This document shows, piece after piece, positions 32,085 through 44,800 of a stretch of 64,000 nt of DNA. The stretch spans positions 1 to 64,000 of the forward strand of contig RPFO01001959.1 of assembly GCA_009746045.1 (NCBI GenBank), written 5' to 3'. The DNA is from Mesostigma viride (taxonomy: Eukaryota; Streptophyta; Mesostigmatophyceae; Mesostigmatales; Mesostigmataceae). Position numbers and translations under genes: made by a program. Positions within the stretch are counted from its first letter, which is position 1. The number at the start of each line of letters is the position of its first letter. Below the pieces are notes generated by a model that was not told the origin of the DNA, did no database searches, and saw nothing but the letters and a program-made list of their open reading frames with translations.

Positions 32085-33454
32085 TTGGGGAAGGTGTGCT
32101 GGATGTACATAAGGACGGGGGTGTGCCCCTTGTGCAGCACCAAGGGTGTAAGGATGTTGTTCTTCCACTGGATTGCAATAACAATGCTGCAGCTGAATTC
32201 CCTATGCCTCATGCAGGTGGTGGGTCTCCAGCAGGTGCTGGCCTGGAGGGCCAAGGGACCTTGCTGGAAGGGCCTGAAGCGGTCCAGGGATCGAGCAGGG
32301 CCTGGCTTGGGGAGTCAGGATGGCCTGCAGGGAAGCCCTGGAACCTCAGGAGTGGATCATGTGTCCCCACACACGGTTCAGACGTCTCGCCAGGTCAGTA
32401 CTGAGAGAGTGCTGAGCTATGCTGAGGCTGGCCATAGGTTGCATCACATGTTTGGGCATTCTGGGCAGGCAGCAATGTTTGCTTGGAAGCTAGGTAGAGA
32501 GCCTTTGTGGGAGGCATGCCAGGCTGCTGCTGAGAACTGTGGTTGCCAGGAGAATGCTGTTCACCCACCTCAGTCCCATGCTAGGGAGCCTGCTAGGGAG
32601 CGTGGCGACATCCAGATGGATATCCAGCATATTAGGGGCTTGTACATATTGGTGGGGGTGGACAGGTTCAGTAGATACAGGCTGATAGACGTTCTGCCTG
32701 GTATGCAGGAGCACCACTTGTTGTTGGGTATGAAGGCCCTGGTCCCAGGCTTTGGGGTGTGCAAGAGTGTGCAGGCAGACTTGCAGTTTGACTGTTTGCT
32801 CAAGCATCAGGACCAGCTGCCTTGTAAGCTGGTAGTAGTCCCCAGGGAGAGTCATGGGCAGCAAGGGGCTGTAGAGAGATCCATACGAGAGGTGAAGACA
32901 GTGGTGCTAGCAGCAGAGTCAGTGCCACTTGTGGCATCTGCCTTAGAGAGGGCAGCCTGGTGTAAGGGGATATAGAAGAGCAGCTGAACCACAGGGTTAA
33001 CTATTACTTTGATGGTGTGGCTGTTTCTCCCCTGGCCCTGCAGTATAGCTTATTACCTGAAAACGTGGTGCAGGCCAGTCTTAGGAAGGCAGACAGGCTG
33101 TTTGCCCAGCTGAGACGTAAGGACAAGAACTGGAATGTGCTGAGGCCTCAGGTGGGGCTGAAGGTCAGGATGTGGAAGGAACCATCTATTCCAGGCAAGC
33201 GGGGGATGTGGCAGGATGGGGTTGTCACTCGTGTGGAAGAAGCTAACAGATCTTGCCTGGTGGCTTTGGAAAAGGATCCAAGGCACGTGTACAGGTTGTC
33301 CTGGGCTCATGTCAAGGAAAGAAGGCCACATGCAATCTGGCCTGCAGACGGGCCAGGCCCTCCCAGCTGGGTTGAGGAGCCAGGCCAGAGCCAGGCAGCA
33401 GCAGCTAACAATCTTCTGGTGATGGATGATGGTCTGTCCCTGCTGGAAGATTAG
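32085..33454 (+). pseudogene. Copia-type integrase remnant without protease, RT or RNase H
   Basis: The frame 32085-32975 has a GAG-pre-integrase-like His-rich block (HRLHHMFGHSG, about 32439), then an integrase core with DIQHIRG and GVDRFSRY (about 32613-32670), a second Asp in VQADLQFD (about 32773) and Glu in QQGAVERSIREV (about 32860). It stops at 32975 after a GGGG run; a one-base shift gives NYYFDGVAV and the C-terminal region (33017-33454, VGLKVRMW, WAHVKER). The Gag-integrase order fits Ty1/copia, where RT should follow, but RT is absent. The protease is also not visible between 32047 and 32400. It is a deleted or non-autonomous element. Confidence 0.7.
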
Positions 33455-33726
33455 ACGAGCAGGAGGAGGCTGCTGAAGCAACTGTCACAAGGCCAGAGGG
33501 GACGGGGCAGCCACCTAAGGCCCGGGGGCCTCTCATGGCGGACGTCATCCGAGCACTCATGCGCAGCAAACATGATCCCAAGGTATCCAAGCTCACGGGG
33601 TGGGGGTCGTGCTGGGCAGCTACAATGGAGGTATAGTACTGCGGCCTCTCTTTCCACATCTCGAATGACGTGGATGTCATCTGAGCGCATATATCATGCT
33701 TCTTCGTGTTCATCCAAAGTTAGACG

Positions 33727-34213
33727 AGCTCCCAGCAGCTGTGAGCTCTTGGTCTTTCACAACACGGCTGAGCCAAGGTTGCAAGGCAGCAACCTTTAAC
33801 CTGTGCACCAAGCCACGACCACGGTGGTCACTTCCACGTCCAATGTGGGCGCCCACGGTTCGTGCTTGCCAAGACAGCTGGTCATCCCCATGACCAAGCA
33901 AGCTATATCCTTCTTTGTTGCTCCTCGTTCCCATCGGCGTGACGAGGCACGTGCAGGCTTGCAAGCAAATCCCCAACGTCCACTGGCATCAGTGCAGAGC
34001 CAGGACGAGCTGGATTTGCCTAGCTAGACACCTGCAACCTAGGAAGTACAGGACCTGTCACAAGCCTGCAAGGCCTAGTATCCTTGCAGCCTTGTGCCAG
34101 TCCCAGTACCCCACCAGTCACAGGCTGCTGCTCCTCCTGGTCTACGTGGACCACAGTAACGTGATGGACAGGCTAAGCCTGTGCAGGCCCGACCTGCCAC
34201 GTGTCCTGTCCAC
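33727..34213 (-). repeat. Right copy of the 487-bp inverted repeat
   Basis: Reverse complement of 27394-27880. The 33455-33726 stretch before it shows no recognisable feature. Confidence 0.8.
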
Positions 34214-34311
34214 TAAGTATGGTCTAGAAAAAATAATTAGGCTGAATGGGGGCACCTGTGGCATAATGTGCAACTCGTGACTCATTTTAGTCACGAGTCA
34301 GACACGGTTGA

Positions 34312-34357
34312 GGGGTTTAGGGTTTAGGGTTTAGGGTTTAGAGTTTAGGGTTTAGGT
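34312..34357 (+). repeat. Interstitial telomere-like tract (TTTAGGG)n, about six units
   Basis: Five to six TTTAGGG units, one reading TTTAGAG and the last shortened. Plant/green-algal type. It lies between the 487-bp repeat and a truncated LINE. Confidence 0.9.
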
Positions 34358-34454
34358 TTACTTGTGCTGGGTTCATAGTTTGAAGTTCGTTTCCTCGGGT
34401 TCGTCTACATATCAAGGATTTAGTGGATGGCCGGTAACAGGTTGACATATGAGC

Positions 34455-35185
34455 ATGCATTGAGAAACACGAGGATTTGTACGCTGATTTGCCCTATGTT
34501 TCCCACATTATCAGGCACAGGCGCCTGGGCCTAGCCGGGCACCTGGCCCGCACAGATCAGGTAGACACATCAGATAGACTAGCTGGCACCAAGCCCGCCC
34601 AGCCTGGGCGATATGTCCTCATGACCTGGCGTGCCCCAGGCCGCGCGCGGCAGGGCCGCCACCCGTGGACTTTTCATGATAGACTCGGGATGGACATGTG
34701 CTACACTAGACGCGACGGGCTCACGCCCGGGCAGCCTCCTGGCTTGTCTGTAATATGGAGGCAGATGGTACGCAAGGATAGATGGCAAGTAGTGATGAAG
34801 GAGACCACCCCCAAGTCTGTGGGGGCTCCGCGTGTGACCGCGTATGGCATTCATAGCGATTCGGGCCGCGGTGCCCACACCCCTGTAACTAGGACCTAGA
34901 TTAATTAATTAATTAATTAGTTAATAGACACGTGACTGCGTCACGTGAGCATAAGTCCTCAGTGGGAGGGGAACATGGGATGGAATGGATGGTGTAAGCT
35001 ATCATCTAGGTCCTACTAGTTACAGGGGCGTGGGCACCGCGGCCCGAATCACTATGAATGCCATACGCGGTCACACGCGGAGCCCCCACAGACCTAGATA
35101 GCTTACACCATCCATTCCATCCCATGTTCCCCTCCCACTGAGGACTTATGCTCACGTGACGCAGTCACGTGTCTAGTAATTAATT
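34455..35185 (+). mobile_element. 5'-truncated LINE, C-terminal ORF2 end and 3' UTR, itself interrupted
   Basis: The frame 34477-34899 encodes the LINE C-terminus (RRLGLAGHLARTDQ, WRAPGRARQGR, VIWRQMVRKDRWQVV), ending ...TPVTRT at 34899. The 3' UTR is interrupted at 34901 by a minus-strand LINE and resumes at 35091 (duplicated GACCTAGA), continuing to the CACGTGAC/GTCACGTG hairpin (35153-35171) and a TTAATT tail. Confidence 0.85.
34901..35090 (-). mobile_element. Short LINE 3' end inserted into another LINE
   Basis: 190 bp, tail TTAATTAATT at its left, hairpin at 34929-34947, truncated after the C-terminal coding end. Flanked by an 8-bp duplication GACCTAGA at 34893-34900 and 35091-35098. 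Confidence 0.85.
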
Positions 35186-35892
35186 GAGAAACATTCGGTC
35201 GGTAGTTCCTGGATCATTCACCTTTGGACTGGGACATCCTCTACCTTAGTTAGTCTAGGTCAGATTAGTCGAGGTCGCGGTGGCCGTGGTGGTCGAGGGT
35301 TAGGTAGAGCCGCTCTACCTAACCGCCGGCGGCCGGAGGTTTGGATCGTAACAGTCGGCCATGGACGGCTAAGGTCGCTTTCCGTTATTCAATTAATTTA
35401 GTATTTCGCTGCCCTGCCCATTCAAGTACACCAAAAAGTGTGTTGTGGACATCGACTTAGCATTCTCTGTTTCTATCAAGAGCATTCAAATATTGAAGCT
35501 GTCTAAACTCTCTAAAACCCCGCGGCCGCAGCTCGCGAGCCGGCGACATAGCCGCTTGGCCGGAACACGTGGCCTCATTGCCCACTGGCCCTGCCACGTC
35601 ACACGGCACTGGCGCGCCGCTAATGCTCGCATCTTTCGCGCATCTTGCCAGCGAACCATTTTTTTTTGCCTCATGCCTGAGGATTTCGCGGGAGACCCAA
35701 ACCACCGTTGGAAGCCCGATCGTACCTCCTGGCACGTGGTTTGATACTACTAGCCCCCCACAACAAAAGAACACGGAAAAACACAGTTAAGTGACTGGAA
35801 AGGAGAAGAGAAATACCCCCATCTCTTACGTGAGGGCCTGCCTTGCTTCCTGCCTGCCTTGCACCTGGTTGTTGCCCAGCAGCGGGCTCGCA
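35186..35892 (+). other. Upstream region of SQD2; no promoter element identified
   Basis: Contains a self-complementary stretch GTAGAGCCGCTCTAC near 35304. No clear TATA box. The 5' UTR probably lies in the last few hundred bases. Confidence 0.35.
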
Positions 35893-38800
35893 ATGGCGAA
35901 CTTGGCGACGGTAGGACAGGCGAGCCTCGCTTTAGCGCGCACAGCTGATGCCTCCACTGCCAGGAAGCCTGGCATTGTGGGAGATGTCATCGCTCGGCAC
36001 ACGCAAGTAGGAAGTTTGACCTGCGCAATTCGCCCGGCGTTGTTGGTGTACAACACTTATGGTGTGACAAATAGCATGCCCTTGTGCGCAAAGGGTTCAT
36101 TTGCCGGCGTATCCCTGTCTGAGGCTATTAGAGCCCCGTCGTTGCGCTCTCGGCGACCGCTACTCGCTGTCAATCGTCAGGTGGCGGCTATAGCCGTGGG
36201 TTCTTCCCATGCGGCACATACCACAAAGCATGGACCGAGGAAGGTCGCCATATTCGTGGAGCCCTCACCATTTACGTGAGTACGGCCCTCCTCGGTTGCT
36301 ATCAATTGTAATAGCCTCTGGTGTACTATCCATACCCAACGAGGCGGCTGAGCTAGCTGAAGCTATCCTAGCAGTGCTTTGTAGTCATTAGTTATGCTTT
36401 TGTTCTGGATCATGGTCAGGCCCGTCTATCGTTCATTGTTACATTGTCATCCGTAACTGTCGCTGTGCCTACGCATCTACGTGGATTTCTAGATAGCGAG
36501 CATGGGCACGTTATTAGTCCTATGCTCTTTTCAGGTCAGTATATGCGCTACAGAAGCACGCATCATGATCGGGAAAAGCCTCTGGTACCCTGGTTTGCAT
36601 GCCATGTAGCCCGTAGGTTTTGCATTTCCATGGGCATGCCCAAACGCTTCACTGCGACAAACCCCCCCTGTCCACCTTGCCCGAGCGGTCGTCCACCATA
36701 CCGCCCTGTGCTAATCGTATCAAATGCGCCCCTCAATCCCATACTAGTATGTGGGTGTGCTGGCATACATGCGAGCACGTGCGTATGCATGTCCCTGCAG
36801 GTATGTGTGCGGTTACAAGAACCGCTTTTGCAACCTGATCCGGTACCTGAGGGAGGCAGGAGATGAGGTATGTCTGCCCACCCATGCACATTTGTAGAGT
36901 GACCATTGCATTTCGGTGTGCCTTTCCTATTAATTGTGCCTTTCCTATGAATTGCGCCTTTCCTATCAATTGCATCCATTGGTGGTTGCTATGGGACTGG
37001 GTATGCTCTTTTCAGCGCAAGGGAGGTCCATCTAGGCCCGTTTATTTAGCCTGTCGGACAGAAAATCGAGTGAAGGGCCGGGTATGCAGTAGGGTGGGGT
37101 GTTGAGGCACACAGAAGTCAGGGGGCATCCCCCCCCCCCTCCAAATAGCCAGAGACTATAGATGGAGAGAAAGTATCTCACAATGTCGTGGTTATAGTAT
37201 CAGGATTCTAGAGCCCTGTCATGGGTCATTGTCATCGCACTTTGTTGCCATCATAGTATACTCCCCAGGATGGGTTCCTCACAGCGCACTGAGGGCGGTT
37301 GTCAAAATATACCGGGAACTATGTATCCTTGTTGTCCAAGGGTGATGACTGGGGAGTAGGAAGCTTATTAATCCCAGTGGTACACCTCTACCGTCTCACG
37401 TCTGTAAAATCCTGCCTGTGGCGGCCCCGGTATGCCAAATGACGAACAAGGATTTAAAGACCAGCCAAAAGAGAAGGGAGCTGCAACAGCGAAATAAATC
37501 ATTCTTTAAGGTAGAGGGTGGCATGTTTACACTCCCTAAAAGCTTAGTGACTTCCCAGAGGCTTTAGAATTGGGTTCAGAATTGGCCCCTGCACATGTGA
37601 AAATGCCAGATGGTGCAGTGCCAAGCAACCGGGGTTGTACTCCTGCAGCTCACCATGCTGCTCATTGAACGCACTCGAGTCATGTAGCATCAGACCACAG
37701 CATTATCGCAAGCCACCCCCCTCATAGCGGGTTCCTTTGCGAATTCGTAGCATGCAATGCAGCGCCATGCGGCGTTCCACTTTGTGCCGTACCGTACCGG
37801 GTGCGTTTCAAGATCTGTCCGGTTCTGTGTGGGCTGACTACGGGCTGGCCATGGAGGCTGCTTTCCTGGTCATGCACTGGTGGCACCCTGCTGCCCCTTT
37901 CAATTGCGTGTGGCTGGCCAACGGGGGTAGGTGCTGGTGGTCACATCGGGGCACAACAACCCGGTCGAGTATCATGGGGCCAAGGTCGTCACCGCACCCA
38001 GGTAATGCTGGCAGCTGGCAGCATACTGTACCATAATTACTTGCGGTATTGATTTTCCTGTACAGATGTGCACTTGCCACGTTTCGATTTTTTCCCTCAA
38101 GCATTTCGTTTATCTGGTGCATTTGTCTCACTGATTCGCCGTTCATAATTGCCATGGCTGTCATTATTATGGTTATTTATATACTTCCATTTACCTGATC
38201 TAAGATTCACTGCCACCCGTCTGGATGCGGGCATGTTGTCTGCTTAGCTGGCCCGGTTATATCAAAGTCAAATACCCGTCCTTGGCAAGGCAGCACTCTG
38301 CCATTGAGCTGCTTCCACGGAGTCTGTGGGGCTAGAACAATGCGGTGTCAGATTTTTTTTGCTATCTTGTTACCCACTGATGTGGCGTCTGGCCGACAAA
38401 TGCCACCACTCGGGTATGTTTGGCATAAAATGGCTTTCTCATGCACGCCTGAAAAGCAGCGTCATAAGAGCGAATGATATTTTATTCTTTGTGAACGGAA
38501 TAATTTCAAACGCCTAAAGTAGCACTTGGCTGAATGCAAGCAGCACTTGGCTGTTCGTAAAGCGCAATAACTCTTTCTCCAAACAGGGCTTGGTGGGTGG
38601 TGAAAGGTTGCCAACATTTGCGTGACTTATGTTTTACCCAACTGGTCTCCCCTTGCAAGTCGGAGCCTTGAGATACCGTTGACGTCTTATCAAGCATCCT
38701 TCCAATGCCACCATCCCGTTGAGCTAGCGCGTCCGCAGTTTCGCTGCCGCCGCCGCAGCAGCAGCAGCAGGAAAAGAGGGATGGACATCGTAAACAGGGT

Positions 38801-41800
38801 ATGGCCAGGTGGCCTGGCTGCCAAGCTGCCCCTGCCATGATGTCTCGAAACGGACAAAGAGGACCATGCCGAGCAAGTCCGCTGGGACGTTGTGCCTGTA
38901 GACAGTCGTCTTCAATTAGGCCTGTTGCTTTATCTCAATGGTCTTGGACTGTCTGGTGTGCCTTATCGTTCCCTGTGCTTCTATTTTGCCTCCCTTCCCC
39001 CTTCCCCCTCCCCCCCCCATTGGTTCCTCCCTTTCCCCTGTTCATCATTTCAATCCTCTCCCACCCTGTGCCGATCCCTTCCCCCTGTCCTTTGCTGCGT
39101 TTTCCCCTGGCCTTCAGCTTCTCGTTCCCCTTTTACCCCTCGCTCTACCTCTCCCTGGGCGTGTCCCCCACGGTGTACAAAGCCATCCGCGACTTCAAGC
39201 CGGACATCATCCACGCGTCATCGCCCGGGTTCATGGTGCGTGCGTGCGTACACTGTCCCTCCCCCCCCTGCCCCCGCAACACCTGCGCAACACCCCCACA
39301 CCACGCTGCTCATCTGGACTTGTCTTTGGGCTGTCAGATTCACAATTACATGCCTGAAACCCAAGGCTGAGCGTGCTCGAGTTTGTTTCGAAGACGCAAG
39401 GTTGACTATGATTCTCCCCCTACAAAGCTCCCCCTACTTTTTTTGGGCATCAATTTCGTGCTCCATTCTTCTAAGATGGGCAGGTTCTGCCTGTGTCTGC
39501 TTTGAATCGTAAGATGCGAGGTTTATTTCTATTTTTAGGCTGCACGGATCCCTGGCAGTCTCATATACTTGTTGATGTCCGGGCACTCGGCCGCAATGCC
39601 AACATCATCATTTGTTCATGGTACATGCCTGTCGTGAGATCAGGGCCAAAACGCCTACAGCAGGTTCCTGGTTTGCCACGCAAACATAGGTATCTGAATA
39701 CTCTCAAAGGGTGGCCGAGCTCTTTTCAGCTTTGCGCAAATTCTTTTCCTCTTTAATGTCAACATGTGTGCTCCCTGCTGCTGTCTGTTGCCAACCCTGG
39801 CAGGTCTTTGCGGCGCTCGTGTATGCCAAACTGCTCTCCTCGCCGCTAGTGCTGTCGTACCACACGCACGTGCCCCAGTGAGTCCATCGCCGCTATGCCG
39901 TTTTTCTACGTCCTTTCCCACAGTCCTTTTGGCTCCATCTTGCCGATGTGTCGAGCTGTATTTCCTCGACGAAACATTCTCTTGCTGAGCGTGAACTGCT
40001 GTGGTAAGATTGGCATGTTGGACCTAGTAGTTTCTCTAAAGCTGCTCATTCAATTGAATTCGTCTGTAAGGGTAGACGTATCCTGTGGTGTCATGGTCAT
40101 CCCATGCCGGTGCAGATAACTGCCTGTATCACTACTCAATCAAGCAGTTTTCCCCATCGGGGCTTTGGGTGATATGAGCCCCATTTTTGTTACTTACTGC
40201 GGTAGGGAGATTTTTTCTGTTTAGTGGGCATCCCGCTGTCATGTCCCGCTGCGAAGCCAACCTGGGCTCTCAACTTGGCACCCTCCTTTGCATGGGCTAC
40301 TTCCGTGCTCTCCCCACCCCATGCAGGTATATCCCCCGCTACACGTTCAAGTGGCTCGTGTACCCGATGTGGGCCATCCTGAGTACGTGCGGGCGCTGCG
40401 CTTTGCCTTGCGATGCTGAAGGAAGAGTTCGCCCCGCCAGCTTAGTACATGTGAATTGAAGGACATGACCTATGCGAATTGAAGGACATGACCTATACAG
40501 GTGTATTAGCTCGCGTTGTTGAAGCAATCGCGCACCATTAATGAAGGTTGGAAAGGCAGTGGGGATCTGTTCACATCGTGCAGAGTCTTTTGTGGGTCGT
40601 GAGCAGTACGGTGTGCCCTTGACGAGTGCCAAGTGGAAACCTGAGAGTATACTAGTATATTAGAAACCGGAGAGTATACCAGTCGTATGGAGTCCAGAGA
40701 AGCTGCTTGGATATGTCTTTCTGCTCACTCTTGTTTGTGTAATCCATTTCAATTCGGGGGGTTCTGAACAAGAAACGGCGATGGCATGGTCAGCATTCAC
40801 ATAATTTCTTTCCGTGACTGTTATGTGCATTGGATTCATCCACTCCTCTAGCCATGATGTGCCCATGCTTATCTTCCTCCTCCTTAATCATGTGCCCATC
40901 CTTATCTTCCTCCTTCATAATCGCATGGTCTGGTTGTATTCGCCCCACTCACCGCAGGGTTCCTGCATCAGGCGGCCAACCTGACACTAGTCACCTCCAC
41001 GCAAATGCGCGACGAACTGCGGAAGGAGGACGCCGGTTAGTGGCCGGCGTTGTTGTGGGTTGGTGCACCCGGGACGGCGCCCCGATGGAACGGTGTGCTC
41101 AGGGTTTGGGAAGTTTATCATAAAGAAATTTTATTGTAGCGTGACTAAGAGGGAGGCCAGCCAAGCTTCGCTTGCCTTTCTATGGGGGTGGGGTGGGGAC
41201 CCTGTGCATGTGCATGTGTGTATGTGCATGTGCATGTGTGTTTTGGGGAACAGGTAGCATGAAAGGCAGCGGGGGTTTCCTCTTCCAGTGCCAACAGTGG
41301 TAACCAAGTTATTAACCATGGTTATCACCTCTAGTTAGGCAACCGAGCTGAAACACTTGATAGTCTTATGGTCCCAACCCTTGCCCTGCATCTTGCATTG
41401 GATGTGTGCGGCGTGGAGGACGTGCTGTCAATGTTTGCACCCTGCGTTCTGCCTCGAACCCCACCCCATTTCAACCTTATGTGTTCATTTTCTAGGGACA
41501 CTGATACTGCCCCCTGCACCACTGCACCACTGCTGCTAACTGGCACTGCCCCTGCATGACTGCACCACCACCGCTACTTAAGAAGTGGGTAAGGGTGCCT
41601 CCCAGCGTCGGTAATGGTTGCATGTTCGTCCCCCTGATTCCGTGTTGGTCCATACTGCTATGCGGGGTAATTATGAGGGGGCCCAAAGGATGGACCAACA
41701 CTGCCCCCAACGCCGCCCTCCCCTCAGCCCTTTGATGGTATGGTGTCTGCCTCTTCCCACGTTTTACGAGGGGGCCACGTGCAGAAGGGAAAGGCACATG

Positions 41801-44800
41801 CAGAGAAGACCGTGTTTCCCAGGAGCAGCCCTTTTGTGCAATAGGGACCATATTATCAGCTACAGATTGCTGCTGACATTGACGGCTGCTTGCTGTGCAT
41901 CCCTCCCTTCGTACCTCGATTCATACCCCCCATCAGCGCACACAATCAAGGTCTGGCGGCGCGGCGTGGATTCCGACATCTTCCATCCTCGCTTCCGCTC
42001 CCCAGCCATGCGCGCGCGGCTCTGGTGAGTCATTCCGCACCTTTTCATCATTCAGAGAGAGAGAGAGACAGTGAGAGAGACTGAGAGTGAGTTCTGAGGG
42101 TTCTGTTCTTGAGTTTTATCTCCCCTTTGCCTGATCCTGTATCTATCGCTTCCTTTTGGCTCATTTCACGGTGCTTGCATGGCCCCACTTTGGGTTGGTA
42201 GCGGGCGCGAGCCTGGCAATGTTTGCATAGGAATGCTCCGTCGCTGTTGCTGTCGTAATCAGCCTGTACCGTGGACCCCTCCTAGTGCTGGTCTTGGTAT
42301 GTCGCGCGAGCAGGGTATGGCGCGCGTCGTTTTGGCTCCGTGCCTGCTTCTGCTAAACTGTGTCCTAATTCTTGCATGCACGCAGCTGTGATGTTCCCTT
42401 TATGCAAGCACTTTTGTAGATGCATCTGCAAAAGCAGATGTGTGCTGACAATAAATGTTCATAGTGAATGTTTACCGTCAATATGAAGTGCTGAACTCAG
42501 TAAATACTTGTGAAAGTTCCTGGCAGAATCACTAAAAGCGATATCCAAGTACGGCTGGTCAATAGTGGCTTTCCACCTTTCAATATACTGACCTTCCATC
42601 CTTCAGTATAGTAATATCTTTTAATATTCTAACATCCTTCAATATCCTTTCATATACTAACATCCTTCGAGATACTAACATTACGTGATCTTGCACCTCC
42701 AACCCGCTTGGCCTGTCCCTGCAGTGGTGGCGACCCTAGCAAGCCCCTGGTCGTCCACGTGGGTCGCCTTGGGGCCGAGAAGAACTTGACAGCGCTCAAA
42801 ACGTAGGTTTGCGCGCGCAAGCTCGTTGGCACGTGGGAGCTGGGTGGAGGCAACCAGAGTTGCCGACTGCACTCCACGCACATGCCTAGTCTTGCAGCGC
42901 CCATCTATAATAGTGTATTGCACACTTGTGCCGTATTGTGCATCGAGGTGGCAATCCTTCCTACAAACCAAGGTGCCAATCCTTCCGAACAAACCAATGT
43001 GGCCATCCTTTCTGATAAACCGCGATGACCACGCTTTCTAACAACCAAGGTGGCAATCCTTCCTAACCAACCGCAGTGGCCACGGGTCCCAACAACCAAG
43101 GTGGCAATCCTTCCTAACAAACTGCGGTGGACGGCCTCCCTAACAAACCAGAGCAATATACCACTTGGTGGCGAGTATTCTATTGTACTTGTTAGGAATG
43201 GCCTGCCAAAACGAAGAGCTTTTCTGAGAGGTATATGCATGGTATGCCTCTTTCTCCGCCTTAACTGTACTGATTTTCATAGGATCCCAACCTCCACGTT
43301 CTCCTACCTATGACTCAACCTCCAGCGCAGTCCTTCACATCTGTCCTTCCCAACTGCAGTCCTGAGTACTGCTTTATGGGTACGATGGATGTGGATCGAT
43401 ATGAAGAGTATTTATGACAGTGTTATGGCTTGTTGCGTAACAGGCTTTTCTCATGGCGCCTACACGGCAAACTTGCGTGGTAAACTTGCCAATGCTGTCG
43501 GCCTAGTTTGTGACACGCCACGCCTCCGTGTCCATTCCAATTACCTTTTCTCGACCACGCCGCATGCCTGCACCATCTCCTTGATTAATTACACCACCAT
43601 TGCCTTCCGGTGTGCCACGCCACGTCATATCCCCCTATCATCTATCCTCTCTATCCGCATCATCTCCCCCTTCTTCCCCCGTTCTTTGCCATCCCCCCTC
43701 CTATACGCATTCCTGTGCCGTCCCCCTTGCCCCGTGCCGCGTGCGCCAGCATCATGGCCAACATCCCTGATGGCCGGCTGGCCTTTGTGGGCGATGGCCC
43801 CGAGCGCGCAGCACTGGAGGAACACTTCAAGGGCACGCCCACCGTGTTCACAGGCATGCTTCACGACGAGGAGCTCTCGCAGGCTTTTGCGAGCGGCGAC
43901 GTGTTTGTGATGCCGAGCGAAACAGAGACGCTAGGCTTTGTGGTTCTGGAGGCCATGGCGTCGGGCGTGCCGGTTGTCGCGGTGAGTACATTTCTCTCTA
44001 TGCAGCGATCCCTTTATCTACTGCTAGCCTTGACCAGCTTAGAGTCGTACTGCCGGCTACTGCTAGCTGTCATACTGCTGGCAGCCTCCAGTGTGCTGGT
44101 GATGCCCATGTTGGTCTCTGTTCTGTGAACACGGGGCATCTAATGCTGCAGGCATGCAAAGGAATGCGTTCACATGGACCAGAGGCGAATCTCATGCAGA
44201 TGGTGCACATCTTCATTTACATACGTGACCAATTGGTTGCCTTTTTTTTTTCTTCGTTCAGCATGTTTGGCTGTTGTTTGATTATTGCATTTGATATACT
44301 TCCATGTTCTGCGCGGGCCCATGCGCATGACACGCAAGTACTTACTTATGTTCTGCTTGGGCGTATGTGGTCGCAGGTTCGAGCGGGCGGCATCCCCGAC
44401 ATCGTCACGGAGGATGGCAAGAATGTACGTGGTGACGCGAGATCCTTGAGATGGTGCCCCACCTAGGTTTTGGTAAGGTATCCCGATCTAGTATAGACAA
44501 GGAGACCCTGCGAGGGCCAAGCCCCCTAGTATTTAAGACTCCACTATTGGAGACTCCTATTCAAGTCTAGCTGCTATCTAAACTCCCGTGCCCATGCCCG
44601 TGGCCCAGTGCCCGTGGGGGGCCCGTCGCCCGTGGCCAGAAATTCCTTCCGTCCCTCCGTTGCTAAAATTTTTTGCCCATGGCTAGTTGCCCGTGGCCCG
44701 AGTCTACTGGCTAGAGTAGTGGCTACAGAAGTGGCCGGCCGCCCGTCATCGTCCGTCATTCATTCCGTCCCTTGCTAAATTGCCCGTGGCTAGTTGCCCG

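Noticed and set aside
35791-35892. Upstream in-frame ATG of SQD2 at 35791
   Set aside because: Possible, but it adds Cys/Leu-rich sequence atypical of a transit peptide; the ATG at 35893 has a better context and gives a typical leader.
38892-39512. Long frames around SQD2 exon 4
   Set aside because: They run through the pyrimidine-rich acceptor and the donor site; only 39118-39235 matches the protein family.
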